Shown: positions 40,402 to 48,929 of the stretch, one piece after another | How the letters are laid out: each line of letters begins with the position of its first letter | Position numbering within the stretch: position 1 is the stretch's first letter | NCBI GenBank assembly: GCA_041393775.1 | Contig: JAWKJM010000003.1 | Coordinates: 310,001 to 374,000 of the forward strand | DNA from: JADKAV01 sp041393775 | GTDB taxonomy: Bacteria; Actinomycetota; Actinomycetes; S36-B12; UBA10799 | Length of the DNA: 64,000 nt | Reading direction: 5' to 3' | Program-made: the position numbers and the translations under genes | Notes under the pieces: generated by a model | Database searches by the model: none | Seen by the model: the letters and a program-made list of their open reading frames with translations, nothing else | Told to the model about the DNA's origin: nothing

Positions 40402-42657
40402 GTGATCGCCGTGCGCCGATGGGGAGCGATTCTGCTGGGAGTGTCAGCGGCACTGCTCCTGCTCGGTCTCGTGGTTCCGGCCGTCCGGGACCCCGCTTGG
40501 GCTACTGCCGGAGGGATCGGGGCGCTCGCAGCGCTCGCATCCGTGTGGAGAGGGCTACGCGCCGGCCGCGGCGGAGTCGACATCCTGGCGCTGCTGGCCA
40601 TCGTAGGTGCCCTGGCGATCGGCGAATACCTCGCCGCAGCGATCGTGACCGTGATGGTGGGGACCGGGCAGTACCTGGAAGAGCGCGCCCAGGCACGCGC
40701 CGAGCGCGAGCTGCGGCTGCTGTCCGAACGGGCGCCGCGGACCGCGCGCCGGGTCAGCGGCGACGAGGTCGTCGAGGTGCCGGTCGATGACGTCGCGGCA
40801 GGTGATTCGCTGCTGCTGGCGACCGGGGACCTGGTACCCGTCGACGGGCGGCTGTCCGAGCCCGGCACGTTCGACGAGTCCGTGCTCACCGGCGAGGCGC
40901 TGCCGGTCCACCACCTGGCAGGGGACGTGATCCGCAGCGGGGTGGTGAACTCCGGGCACCCGACCCGGATGCTGGCCACCGCCTCCGCGGGGCAGAGCAC
41001 CTACGCGGGCGTGCTTCGGCTGGTCTCCGAGGCACAGGCGTCTGCTGCCCCCTTCGTGCGGATGGCCGACCGGCTGGCCTTCTGGTTCGTGCCACTGTCG
41101 CTGGCAATCGCCGGACTCGCGTGGTGGTACAACGGCAGTCCCGTCGGCGCGGTGGCAGTGCTGGTCGTGGCGACGCCGTGCCCACTGCTGCTGGCGGTGC
41201 CGATCGCGATCATCGGCGGGGTGTCGCAGTGCGCGAAACAGGGTGTCGTGGTCAAGGGCGGCGCCTGTCTGGAGCAGTTGGCCGGTGGCCGCGTGATGCT
41301 CTTCGACAAGACCGGCACGTTGACCGCCGGACGCCCGGAGTTGGTCCACACGGCGCTGGCGCCGGATGCCGATGAGACGGACGTCCTGCGGATGGCCGCG
41401 AGTCTGGAGCAGATGTCACCGCACGTCCTGGCCACTGCCGTGGTCAACGCCGCCCGCAGCCGCGACATCGATCTGGTCATGCCGGAGGCGATCGAGGAGA
41501 TCCACGGTCAGGGCATCCAGGCAACCGTGGCCGGGCGGCGCGTGCGAATCGGACGCCCCGGGTGGATCCTGGCCGATCACGAACCCATGTGGGCGCACCG
41601 GGCCCGCCGGCGCGCCGACCTCGAGGGAGCGCTGATCGCGTGCGTCAGCATCGACGACGAAGCCGTGGGGGCGCTGCTGTTCGCCGACCGGATCCGCCCG
41701 GACGCACCGGCCATGGTGCGCAGGTTGCGCGCGGACGGGATGACCCGTGTGGTGCTGGTCAGTGGTGACAGGTCCGATCTCGCCGAATCCATCGGCCGCA
41801 TTGTCGGCGTGGATGCGGTGTGGGCCGATCAGACCCCGCAGGACAAGGTGTCCGTCGTGCGCGAGGAAAGCGCCCGTGGGCAGTCCATCATGGTCGGCGA
41901 CGGGATCAACGACGCCCCCGCGCTGGCCGCTGCGTCCGTGGGCGTGGCGCTCGCGGCACGTGGTGCCACGGCCTCCTCCGAGGCCGCAGATGTCGTCCTT
42001 ACCGTGGACCGGGTCGATCGGCTCGGGGAGGCGGTACGGATCGCGCGCGGCGCACAGCGCACAGCGATCCAGTCCGCGTGGATCGGAATGGGTCTGTGTC
42101 TTGCCGCCATGGTGGCTGCTGCGCTCGGCTTCCTGCCACCGGCGGCCGGTGCCGTGCTGCAGGAGGTCATCGATGTGATCGCCATCGTATGGGCGTTGCA
42201 GGTAGGGCTGATGAAGCCGCGCGGTACCTTCAGCATTCCGCAGGATGACGCGGAAGTGCTGTCCCGGCTGGCTCACGACCATCGCGAAACGCTGGGCCTG
42301 GTGGAAAGGGTCCGAGATGTCGCCGACAGCCTGGATGACGACTCCTCCCTGCAGGCGCCGAGGCAACTGCTGACCGATCTGGATTCCGTACTGCTGCCGC
42401 ACGAACGTCAGGAGGAGCTCGAACTCGTCCCGGCTCTGGCGCGGATCACCGGGAACCAGGACTCGGTCGGCGCCCTGAGCCGCAGTCATGCCGAGATTGA
42501 GCACCACGTCGCCGCCCTGCACCGACTGCTGGACGAACAGCAGACCGACAGCGAGACCGTCACTGATGTGCGGCGCACCCTCTATGGGCTGTACGGGGTG
42601 CTGCGCCTTCACAACGCCATGGAGGAGGAGAGCGCGTTCGCGCTACTCGAGGACTGA
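40402..42657 (+). CDS. P1B-5-type metal ATPase with C-terminal hemerythrin domain (Nia-like)
   Basis: A 751-residue P-type ATPase pumping metal across the inner membrane. It has no N-terminal metal-binding domain, the intramembrane motif TPCP at 258-261, phosphorylated D302 in DKTGT, VGDGINDAPA in the hinge, and about six membrane segments. Residues 620-751 form a hemerythrin-like domain with repeated His/Glu pairs (AHDHRE, LPHERQEE, SHAEIEHH, RLHNAMEEE). The TPCP motif plus hemerythrin tail define the P1B-5 class (Sinorhizobium Nia, Acidothermus enzyme), linked to Ni, Fe or Co. The usual HP loop is replaced by SPH. It overlaps the convergent VOC gene by 15 nt. Confidence 0.9.
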   Translation: MIAVRRWGAILLGVSAALLLLGLVVPAVRDPAWATAGGIGALAALASVWRGLRAGRGGVDILALLAIVGALAIGEYLAAAIVTVMVGTGQYLEERAQARAERELRLLSERAPRTARRVSGDEVVEVPVDDVAAGDSLLLATGDLVPVDGRLSEPGTFDESVLTGEALPVHHLAGDVIRSGVVNSGHPTRMLATASAGQSTYAGVLRLVSEAQASAAPFVRMADRLAFWFVPLSLAIAGLAWWYNGSPVGAVAVLVVATPCPLLLAVPIAIIGGVSQCAKQGVVVKGGACLEQLAGGRVMLFDKTGTLTAGRPELVHTALAPDADETDVLRMAASLEQMSPHVLATAVVNAARSRDIDLVMPEAIEEIHGQGIQATVAGRRVRIGRPGWILADHEPMWAHRARRRADLEGALIACVSIDDEAVGALLFADRIRPDAPAMVRRLRADGMTRVVLVSGDRSDLAESIGRIVGVDAVWADQTPQDKVSVVREESARGQSIMVGDGINDAPALAAASVGVALAARGATASSEAADVVLTVDRVDRLGEAVRIARGAQRTAIQSAWIGMGLCLAAMVAAALGFLPPAAGAVLQEVIDVIAIVWALQVGLMKPRGTFSIPQDDAEVLSRLAHDHRETLGLVERVRDVADSLDDDSSLQAPRQLLTDLDSVLLPHERQEELELVPALARITGNQDSVGALSRSHAEIEHHVAALHRLLDEQQTDSETVTDVRRTLYGLYGVLRLHNAMEEESAFALLED

Positions 42658-43056
42658 GTCCCCCTCGCCCAGCTCTTGAAACAACGTGAGATGGATCCCG
42701 CCGGGCGCCTCGAGCCGCGCGTTGCGAGAATGCCACGCGGTGGTCGTCGGCGGCGCGGTCTGCGCGGCACCGCGGCGGGTGGCCCGAGCCGTGTTCGCGC
42801 GGACGTCCTCGACCTCCAGCGCGAGCCGCACCTGGCCGGCCACTCGTCGCCCCACCTCCACCTCGTCGATGTATTCGGCCTGTTCACGGTTGATCACCTC
42901 GAGGGTCGCCCGCCCGGCGTCCAGGATCGTCACCCGCGCATCGCCCGGACCCTGGTACGCGGCCTCGACGGGCATGCCCAGGGCCTCGCGGAAGAACTGC
43001 ACCACATCATCGTGATCGTCGACGGTGACCACGAACCGGAGTTGTCGAACGCTCAT
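42643..43056 (-). CDS. VOC-superfamily (glyoxalase-like) protein
   Basis: A 137-residue vicinal-oxygen-chelate fold protein in two beta-alpha-beta-beta-beta halves: VRQLRFVVTVDDHDDVVQFFREALGMPVE, then ATLEVINREQAEYIDE, RLALEVEDV and LEAPGGIHLTLFQEL. Metal ligands are not obvious. ATG 43056 was chosen because the long upstream frame is antisense to the patatin gene. It ends inside the 3' end of the P-type ATPase gene (15-nt convergent overlap) and is 22 nt downstream of the patatin gene, probably in one transcript. Confidence 0.85.
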   Translation of the reverse strand: MSVRQLRFVVTVDDHDDVVQFFREALGMPVEAAYQGPGDARVTILDAGRATLEVINREQAEYIDEVEVGRRVAGQVRLALEVEDVRANTARATRRGAAQTAPPTTTAWHSRNARLEAPGGIHLTLFQELGEGDSVLE

Positions 43057-43078
43057 GCCACGAGCGTCCCACGTCTTC

Positions 43079-43981
43079 CTACAACTCGCGGCGGAAGACC
43101 CTGGTGGCGTATTCGCGGGTGGCCAGGGCGACGGGTGCCCGCTTGGCCACGACCATCGAGTTGGTTCCCATGATCCTGCGCAGAGCGGCATCCGGCTGCA
43201 CCGCCACGATCCGGGTCCCGCTGGCTCGCACCTTGCGCGCCTCCCGCTCCAGCTGCGCGCGCATCGCGGCCCGGGGGGCGTTGCCCGGGTCGGCCGCCAA
43301 CCAATCACTGGTCGACAGCGGCGCCGAGACGATGACCACATCCAGGTCCTGGTCGGCCAGCAGGTCCAGGCTGAGCATCGAGTAGGCACCGCCGTCCACG
43401 TAGTCCCGACCACCGATCGCCACCGGCTCGAAGTAGCCCGGGACCGCGCAGGATGCTGCCACCGCGTCGCCCACGTCGGCGTGCGCATCCCGGCCGAACG
43501 CCACTCGCCGACCGGTCCGCAGATCCACCGCGACGATCCACGTCGGCTTCTCGGGCCAGCCGTCGAACAGGGCCCGCAGCCGGCGGGCGCCGGGATCGAC
43601 GGGCCGGGTCCCGGCCGGCAGGAGCGCTGAGAGCGCCACCCCTGGCCGGTATCGCCAAGGTCTCCTGGCGACCGCCCGCGCAAGGTCGGCCGACGCGGGT
43701 GCCCTGCGGCGCCGTGCCGGCGGCCCGGGGTCGGACAGCGGGGGCATGGAGCCGAGGATCGCCTCACCTTCGGCCGACATCGGCAGACCGGCGACCCGGG
43801 CCACGTAGTCCCGGGGCGGGAAGCCGCTTCGCATCAACGCGGCGGCCGTTGATCCCGCGGAAGTCCCGACGATCACGTCGGCCTCGCGGGCGTCGAAGTG
43901 GTCGGCGAGCGCGGTCAGCACCCCGGCGTGAAAAGCGGTCCCGGTCAGACCCCCGCCACCCAGTGCCAGTCCGATGCGCAT
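43079..43981 (-). CDS. Patatin-like phospholipase
   Basis: A 300-residue lipid acyl hydrolase of the RssA/patatin type. The oxyanion hole is LALGGGGLTGTAFHAGVL, the catalytic serine is in VGTSAGSTAAAL, and the dyad aspartate is in VDGGAYS. No signal peptide is present, so it acts in the cytoplasm or at the membrane face. ATG 43981 starts directly at the family N terminus. It is transcribed toward the VOC gene and divergent from the frameshifted GNAT. Confidence 0.88.
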   Translation of the reverse strand: MRIGLALGGGGLTGTAFHAGVLTALADHFDAREADVIVGTSAGSTAAALMRSGFPPRDYVARVAGLPMSAEGEAILGSMPPLSDPGPPARRRRAPASADLARAVARRPWRYRPGVALSALLPAGTRPVDPGARRLRALFDGWPEKPTWIVAVDLRTGRRVAFGRDAHADVGDAVAASCAVPGYFEPVAIGGRDYVDGGAYSMLSLDLLADQDLDVVIVSAPLSTSDWLAADPGNAPRAAMRAQLEREARKVRASGTRIVAVQPDAALRRIMGTNSMVVAKRAPVALATREYATRVFRREL

Positions 43982-44006
43982 TCACCCATCCTGACAGCAT
44001 GCCGGG

Positions 44007-44512
44007 ATGATGGGTGGCGTGGAGATCAGGGAAGCGACCATGGACGACGCCGAAGCAGTGTCGCGGGTCGTCGACGAGGTCTACGTCGGTGGCGGATGGG
44101 CCGACCCGCAGCGCTCTCCTGAATACGTGGCCGAGTTGTTGGACGTGGCGACCCGCATCCGCGAGGCCACGGTCCTGGCGGCACGCGACAACGGCGAGAT
44201 CGTGGCCACTGTGACTGCAACCCAGTGGCCGTCCCCCTTGGCCAACATCGCGACGCCCGGAGAACTCGAGATCCGGATGCTCGCGGTTGTGCCCGCGGCC
44301 CGGCATCTGGGGACGGCCAGGGGGCGCTGGTGAGTGCCTGCGAGGATCTCGCTCGAGTCCGGGGACTGGCCAGGATCGTGCTGTCCACCGAACCCTCGAT
44401 GAAGGCGGCGGTGAGGCTCTACGAGGGTCTGGGCTATCTGCGCACCCCCGAGCGGGACTGGGTGATCAACGGGTTCAAGCTGATCACTTACGCTCGCGAC
44501 CTCCCGCACTGA
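44007..44512 (+). pseudogene. GNAT N-acetyltransferase interrupted by a frameshift
   Basis: Two frames together spell one GNAT protein of about 168 residues. The first (44007-44333) runs from VEIREATMDDAEAV to LEIRMLAVVPAARHLG and ends at TGA 44331. The second continues in another frame with GALVSACEDLARVRGLARIVLSTE, AVRLYEGLGYLRTPERDW and stops at 44512. The join is at a run of five G (44320-44324); one more G would restore RGALVS in frame. It is either a recent 1-nt deletion or a homopolymer sequencing error. The acetyl-CoA loop falls at the break. Confidence 0.85.
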
Positions 44513-44522
44513 TGCGACCGCC

Positions 44523-44635
44523 TTTGTGACGAAGTTGGTGGGCGTCCCCGCGCCTTGTTACGAAGGTGCGGGGTTTGATCGGGCGCTACCGCGCCCGTGA
44601 CAAGGCCGGGTTCCAGCCCACAACTTCGTAACACA
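44523..44635. repeat. TTTGTGACGAAGTTG palindrome cluster (copy F)
   Basis: Forward motifs TTTGTGACGAAGTTG (from 44523) and TTGTTACGAAGGTGC (from about 44556), then CCGTGACAAGG and CAACTTCGTAACAC (to about 44635). The G-to-A change in the last arm (CGTAAC) mirrors the TTAC of the second forward copy. It lies between the 3' ends of the GNAT and hmuV. Confidence 0.78.
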
Positions 44636-44663
44636 CGTCGCGCCCGGCTGCCGGACACCCGCC

Positions 44664-45395
44664 TCACCACCGCGAAGCCACGAGCAGCCGCTCCCCGTGC
44701 GGCACCACGTCCACACTCGTGCCATACACGGGCTCCAGCACCTCGGAGGTGAGCACTTCATGTGGCCTGCCCAGAGCCGCCACCACCCCTGCGTCGAGCA
44801 ACAGCAAGCGGTCCGCGACGGCGGCGGCCAGCGTCAGATCGTGCAGCACGATCACGGCGGCCCGGCCCTCGTCGACCCGTTGCCGGACCGTTCGAAGCAG
44901 GTCCACCTGGTGCCGAAGATCAAGGGCGGCCGTCGGCTCATCCAGCAGGAGCACCCGGGTGTCCTGCGCGAGCACTCTGGCGAAGGCGACGCGCGCCAAC
45001 TCGCCACCGGACAGCCCCTGCACCCGACGCTCCAGCAGATGAACGACATCAGCGGCCGAAGCAGCGGCGTGGATCTGGGACTCATCGGCTCCATCCCCCC
45101 ACGGGGCACGGCCCATGGCGATCACCTCCCGCACCGTGAACCCGAAGGCCACCGCGGTTTGCTGGGTCATCGCGGCCCGCAACCGCGATTGCTCCTTGCC
45201 GCCCACCGGCGCACCGGCGATCCGCAGGCAGCCCTCAGCGGCCAGGTCACCGCACATCGCAGCCAACAGCGTGGACTTGCCGCTGCCGTTGGGGCCGACC
45301 ACGACCAGGCACTCACCGGCACCGACGCTGAACGACACGTCGCTGAGCACCAGTCGGCCGCTTCGAGCGACGGACACGTTCTCGACGCCGATCAC
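44664..45395 (-). CDS. hmuV: Heme ABC transporter ATP-binding protein HmuV
   Basis: A 243-residue ATPase driving heme import through HmuU. Walker A is VVVGPNGSGKSTLL, the signature is VQGLSGGELARVAFARVL, Walker B is RVLLLDEPTAALD and the switch is IVLHDLTLA. The FTVREVIAMGRAPW segment is typical of the FecE/HmuV group. GTG 45395 makes the same 4-nt GTGA overlap seen at the other junctions of the operon; ATG 45401 is an alternative. It is the last gene of hmuO-T-U-V. Confidence 0.92.
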   Translation of the reverse strand: MIGVENVSVARSGRLVLSDVSFSVGAGECLVVVGPNGSGKSTLLAAMCGDLAAEGCLRIAGAPVGGKEQSRLRAAMTQQTAVAFGFTVREVIAMGRAPWGDGADESQIHAAASAADVVHLLERRVQGLSGGELARVAFARVLAQDTRVLLLDEPTAALDLRHQVDLLRTVRQRVDEGRAAVIVLHDLTLAAAVADRLLLLDAGVVAALGRPHEVLTSEVLEPVYGTSVDVVPHGERLLVASRW

Positions 45396-46441
45396 GCCCA
45401 CGCCCCCCGCCGGCGATGCTCACGGCGCAACAGCCAGAAGAAGACCGGACTGCCGATCAGTGCGGTCAGAACACCCAGCGGAATCTCCCGAGGTGCGACC
45501 ACAACGCGGGCAAGGAGGTCGGCCAGTGTGAGCAGGGTGGCACCGGCCATCGCGGCCGCGGGAATGAGCAGGCGGTGGCCCGGGCCGATCAGCAGGCGCA
45601 TGGCGTGCGGTACCACCAGGCCCACGAAACCGACGATCCCGGCGACTGCAACTGCTGCCGCAGTGAGCACCGCCGTCAGCACGATCGCCAGTCGGCGCAC
45701 CGACTCCAGGTCTACTCCGAGATGAGATGCCGTCCGCTCGCCGAGAGCCAGCAGATCCAACGAGCGGGCCAGTCTCGGTGCTGTCACCAGCCCGACGGCC
45801 GCGAACGGCAGCACCAGTGCAACGGAGGTCCAGGTGGCAGCGGACAGGCTTCCCAAGTTCCAGAATGTGATCGACCGCAACTGCGCATCGTCGGAGACCG
45901 ACATCAACAGACCGATCACCGCACCGGCGAAGGCATTGACGGCGACCCCGGTGAGGATCAATGTCAGCACCTCTGCCCGGCCGTCGACGCGGGCCAGCAG
46001 ATAGACGCCTGCGGTCACCGCTAGCCCCCCGGCCAATGCCGACAACGGCAGCATCCAGACCATGGTGGTGGCGCCCACCACGATCGCCAGGACTGCACCG
46101 ACTGCGGCTCCGGAGGACACCCCCACCAAGCCGGGTTCTGCCAGCGGATTCGCGAAGATCCCCTGCATGATCACCCCCGCCACCGCCAGGCAGGCACCGA
46201 CGATCACCCCCAACGCCACCCTCGGGGCACGGATGTCCAGGATGACCGCATCGGCCACCGAACCCGGGTCTGCACTAGCCCCCCGCCACAAGGCCCCGAC
46301 CACGTCGGTCACCGGAACGGTGTAGGCGCCCACACTGATCGCCAGCAGACATGATCCGATCAATGACAATGCGAGCAGGGGCAGGACCGCCCGGCGCCTG
46401 CTCGGCTCAGTCGTCGTGGGACGCGTGGTGGTCAGGGTCAC
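45392..46441 (-). CDS. hmuU: Heme ABC transporter permease HmuU
   Basis: A 349-residue FecCD/BtuC-type permease with about ten membrane helices. Family segments are DIRAPRVALGVIVGACLAVAG, MQGIFANPLAEPGLVGVSSGAA, FWNLGSLSAATW, LGVDLESVRRLA, GFVGLVVPHAMRLLIGPGHR and the late PREIPLGVLTALIGSPVFFWLL. The start GTG overlaps the hmuT stop (GTGA), and its own stop overlaps hmuV the same way. It forms the channel for heme delivered by HmuT. Confidence 0.95.
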   Translation of the reverse strand: MTLTTTRPTTTEPSRRRAVLPLLALSLIGSCLLAISVGAYTVPVTDVVGALWRGASADPGSVADAVILDIRAPRVALGVIVGACLAVAGVIMQGIFANPLAEPGLVGVSSGAAVGAVLAIVVGATTMVWMLPLSALAGGLAVTAGVYLLARVDGRAEVLTLILTGVAVNAFAGAVIGLLMSVSDDAQLRSITFWNLGSLSAATWTSVALVLPFAAVGLVTAPRLARSLDLLALGERTASHLGVDLESVRRLAIVLTAVLTAAAVAVAGIVGFVGLVVPHAMRLLIGPGHRLLIPAAAMAGATLLTLADLLARVVVAPREIPLGVLTALIGSPVFFWLLRREHRRRGAWA

Positions 46442-47346
46442 GACTGCCCCGCATTGCGGAAGGACCGCAGTTGCACGGCGATCGTTCTCAGGGTCTGCGG
46501 AGTCCGGGGTCCGAAGTTCAGCAGCTCTCCGTCGGGCACGACGATCACCGCTCGATTCGCGCCAGCGGGGGTCTGCGCCACGCCCGGCAGCGCCAGCAGG
46601 CCTTCGGTCCCTCCCACTGACTCAAGGCCCTTCTGCATGACCAGCAGTGCGTCGGGCTGCGCGGCCGCCAGCCCCTCGGGGGTCAGCGCAGTGAATGGGC
46701 CCAGTCCAGCAGCGGACCCCGCGTCCACGGCGCCCACCGCCTCCAGCAACGAGTCCGCCCCACTGCCATCACCTCCCAACAAGTAGACCGCTGCGTTCCC
46801 GCGCAGGTACAGGAACGCCACCGAAGGGCGCCCCGCCACCCGGGTGGGCGTCGTCCCCATGCGGTCGAGCAAGGGGCCGGCCGCCTCGGGCTCGCCCACA
46901 GCCTGTGCCAGTAGTTCCACCCGCGGCGCCATCTCGTCGAGTGCCCAGACCTCCGGCACCTCCAGGACCGGTACGCCAGCCTTACGGATCGCAGAGAGCG
47001 CCTCCGGCGGACCGGTCCGGGCGTCCACCACGACCAGTGTTGGGTTCAGCGCGAGCACACCTTCGGCCGACACGTCGTGGCCGTCGGTGACGGTGGCGAT
47101 GTCTTGGGTTCCCGGGAAGTCCGAACTGACGTCCCGGCCCACCACGTCGTCACCCTTCCCGAGGGCGAACAGGATCTCGGTGATTCCGCCGTTCAGGGAG
47201 ACGATGCGCGAGGTGTCCGAGACCGTGACCTCCTGGGAATCCGCACCGACGACGGTCACACCCGGCTCCGCCGACCGGTTCGCCGACGCACTCGAACAAG
47301 CCGTCAGGAGCACGGTCATCGCGACGAGCCAGACGGCGCGCCTCAC
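46438..47346 (-). CDS. hmuT: Heme-binding lipoprotein HmuT
   Basis: A 302-residue substrate-binding lipoprotein. The signal ends in lipobox LLTAC (Cys17). Then come RIVSLNGGITEILFALGKGDDVVGRD, ATVTDGHDVSAEGVLALNPTLVV and LYLRGNAAVYLLGGDGSGAD (the conserved lobe-2 motif of heme-binding proteins), and QPDALLVMQKGLES. Ligands in relatives are His and Tyr; H (TDGHDV) and Y (AVYLLGG) are present at matching places. It overlaps hmuO and hmuU by 4 nt each. Confidence 0.92.
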   Translation of the reverse strand: MRRAVWLVAMTVLLTACSSASANRSAEPGVTVVGADSQEVTVSDTSRIVSLNGGITEILFALGKGDDVVGRDVSSDFPGTQDIATVTDGHDVSAEGVLALNPTLVVVDARTGPPEALSAIRKAGVPVLEVPEVWALDEMAPRVELLAQAVGEPEAAGPLLDRMGTTPTRVAGRPSVAFLYLRGNAAVYLLGGDGSGADSLLEAVGAVDAGSAAGLGPFTALTPEGLAAAQPDALLVMQKGLESVGGTEGLLALPGVAQTPAGANRAVIVVPDGELLNFGPRTPQTLRTIAVQLRSFRNAGQS

Positions 47347-47960
47347 AGCAGGTGGTCCAGGCTCTGGAACATGCGAATGTTCAACGAGTAGGCCCGCAGG
47401 ACTTCGGCGATGAACCGCCGCTGGTCGTCCTCGCTCAAGTCGAGGGCATCGAGGCGCTGCCGGTAGGCGTGCTTGTACGGCGGCGTCGGACCCACGTCGA
47501 ACTGGTACAGCGCGAGACCATCCGCAGGGCTGAGCGCTAGGTGCTGAGCGAGTCTCGCGGCGATCGCCCTGCCACCGGACAGGTCGCCGAGGTACCGGGT
47601 GTAGTGGTGGGCGAGCACGAGCAACGGGTCTGCGTCACAGGCGGTGATCCTGGTGGCGTACTCGACCGTCGCGGGTGTGGCGGGCCGTCCGCCGCCGAGG
47701 CTGTCCAGGTCAGCCGCGATGGCTTTGCCACGTGCCAGCCGTGGATCGAAGAAGTCCCCGAATCCGGGGGTCATGCGGTGGATGGCCGCCGCCCGGTCCA
47801 GGGCCGCGTACACCGGTTGCAGTTGCGATACCAGGCTGGCGTAGGTCGCGCGGTCGACCGCACCGTCGAACAGCGCAGTCATGAGCCGGGATCCCTCGGC
47901 GTCGGAATGGCTGGCCATCGAATGCTGGCGCAGGCGAGTCGAGAAGTCAGTGGCGAGCAT
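47343..47960 (-). CDS. hmuO: Biliverdin-producing heme oxygenase HmuO
   Basis: A 205-residue all-helical enzyme that opens heme to biliverdin, CO and iron. The proximal His is H18 in MASHSDAEGS, the distal helix is YTRYLGDLSGGRAIA, and QLQPVYAALD and FDVGPTPPYKHAYRQRLDAL match the family. It starts at ATG 47960 with AAAGGA 5-6 nt upstream. The iron box at 47983-48001 lies 22 nt before the start, with a TAAATA-like -10 next to it, so iron plus regulator should block it. It is first gene of the hmuO-T-U-V operon. Confidence 0.94.
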   Translation of the reverse strand: MLATDFSTRLRQHSMASHSDAEGSRLMTALFDGAVDRATYASLVSQLQPVYAALDRAAAIHRMTPGFGDFFDPRLARGKAIAADLDSLGGGRPATPATVEYATRITACDADPLLVLAHHYTRYLGDLSGGRAIAARLAQHLALSPADGLALYQFDVGPTPPYKHAYRQRLDALDLSEDDQRRFIAEVLRAYSLNIRMFQSLDHLL

Positions 47961-47982
47961 GGGGGTCCTTTGCGAGAGTTAT

Positions 47983-48001
47983 TTAGGTAAGGCTAACCTT
48001 A
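47983..48001. promoter_or_regulatory. DtxR/IdeR iron box, bidirectional
   Basis: TTAGGTAAGGCTAACCTTA matches the consensus TTAGGTTAGSCTAACCTAA at 17 of 19 positions. The overlapping AGGTAAGG-CTAA-CCTTACCT is a perfect 8-bp dyad. It contains TAACCT, a -10 element 7 nt before the rightward GTG at 48007, and abuts the leftward hmuO promoter. One repressor dimer pair could therefore shut both operons when iron is plentiful. Confidence 0.92.
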
Positions 48002-48006
48002 CCTTC

Positions 48007-48495
48007 GTGCTCAAGCGTTCCATGCTCGCCCTGCCCGCGACCCTCTGCCTGGCAGCCTGTACATCCGGGCCGCCGCCCACCCCGGCGCGGCAGCCCCTCA
48101 CCGTGGTGACATCCACAGCCAATGATCTGGTGGGGGGTGCCCGTGTCACGGTCGAGGGACGCGACTTCGACACCTCCAAAGGCATCTACGTGGCCTACTG
48201 CGTCGAGCCGGAATCCGGATACCCACCGACTCCCTGCGGTGGCGGCGTCGACAACACGGGAGACTCGGGTGCGTCCGCCTGGATCTCCTCGAACCCTCCC
48301 CCGTACGGCAAGGACCTGGTCGAGCCGTACGGGCCGGACGGAACCTTCACGACCGCCATCACTGTGAGTCCTCGCATCGGAAGCATCGATTGCAGGCGAC
48401 AGGTGTGCGGCATCGCCACCCGCGCCGACCACACCCGTAGCGCTGATCGGTCCCAAGACACATTCACCCCCGTCACATTCAAGGAGAACAAGTGA
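48007..48495 (+). CDS. Secreted lipoprotein with Ig-like domain, heme-uptake associated
   Basis: A 162-residue lipoprotein. The signal VLKRSMLALPATLCLAAC ends in lipobox LAAC. The mature domain has GARVTVEGRDFDTSKGIYVAYCVEPESGYPPTPCGGGVD, SGASAWISSNPPPYGKD and DCRRQVCGIATRADHTRSADRSQDTFTPVTF. This Ig-like domain with four cysteines is found beside or fused to HtaA domains in actinobacterial heme systems. The GTG start follows the iron box by 5 nt (leaderless, -10 TAACCT inside the box); ATG 48022 is an alternative. Confidence 0.85.
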   Translation: MLKRSMLALPATLCLAACTSGPPPTPARQPLTVVTSTANDLVGGARVTVEGRDFDTSKGIYVAYCVEPESGYPPTPCGGGVDNTGDSGASAWISSNPPPYGKDLVEPYGPDGTFTTAITVSPRIGSIDCRRQVCGIATRADHTRSADRSQDTFTPVTFKENK

Positions 48496-48929
48496 AACTA
48501 CTGGTCGCGGCCATCCTGCTGATCGGGATGGCTTCCCCGAGCCATGCCGAGACCGTCACGGTCAAGAACCGCTCGAGCCTGCCCGCTTCGGGAACCGCCA
48601 AGGTGAAGGTCAGTGGCCTCCCCAAGAACGTCGGCGTCTACGTGCGACTGTGCAAGAAGCCGCGCAGGTCCAGCACACCGCGCCCGAGCGAGTGCCTGAA
48701 CACCGGCGGCCAGTATGCCGGCGTGTGGGTGGTCGGTAGATATCCGTATGGCCCCCGTCCGAAGGCCTCCAACATCGCGAAGCCGAACAAGTCGTTCCGG
48801 CTGCCCGTCCGCTCGAAGTTCGGTTCGGTCGACTGCAAACGGGTCAAGTGCGCGATCGTCGTCCGACGTGATCACCGCAACGGCTCCGACGCCAGTTACA
48901 ACCGCGCGATCCGGGTCCGGTTCCGGTGA
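48492..48929 (+). CDS. Small secreted basic protein related to the upstream Ig-like domain
   Basis: A 145-residue exported protein. The signal is VKLLVAAILLIGMASPSHAE, with likely cleavage after SHA. The mature part is strongly basic and parallels the upstream domain: SGTAKVKVSGLPKNVGVYVRLCK, SECLNTGGQYAGVWVV, FGSVDCKRVKCAIVVRRDHRNGSDASYNRAIRVRF, so it is a shorter, diverged relative that keeps the cysteines. It may bind heme or wall polymers; the function is not known. GTG overlaps the preceding stop by 4 nt. Confidence 0.8.
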   Translation: MKLLVAAILLIGMASPSHAETVTVKNRSSLPASGTAKVKVSGLPKNVGVYVRLCKKPRRSSTPRPSECLNTGGQYAGVWVVGRYPYGPRPKASNIAKPNKSFRLPVRSKFGSVDCKRVKCAIVVRRDHRNGSDASYNRAIRVRFR

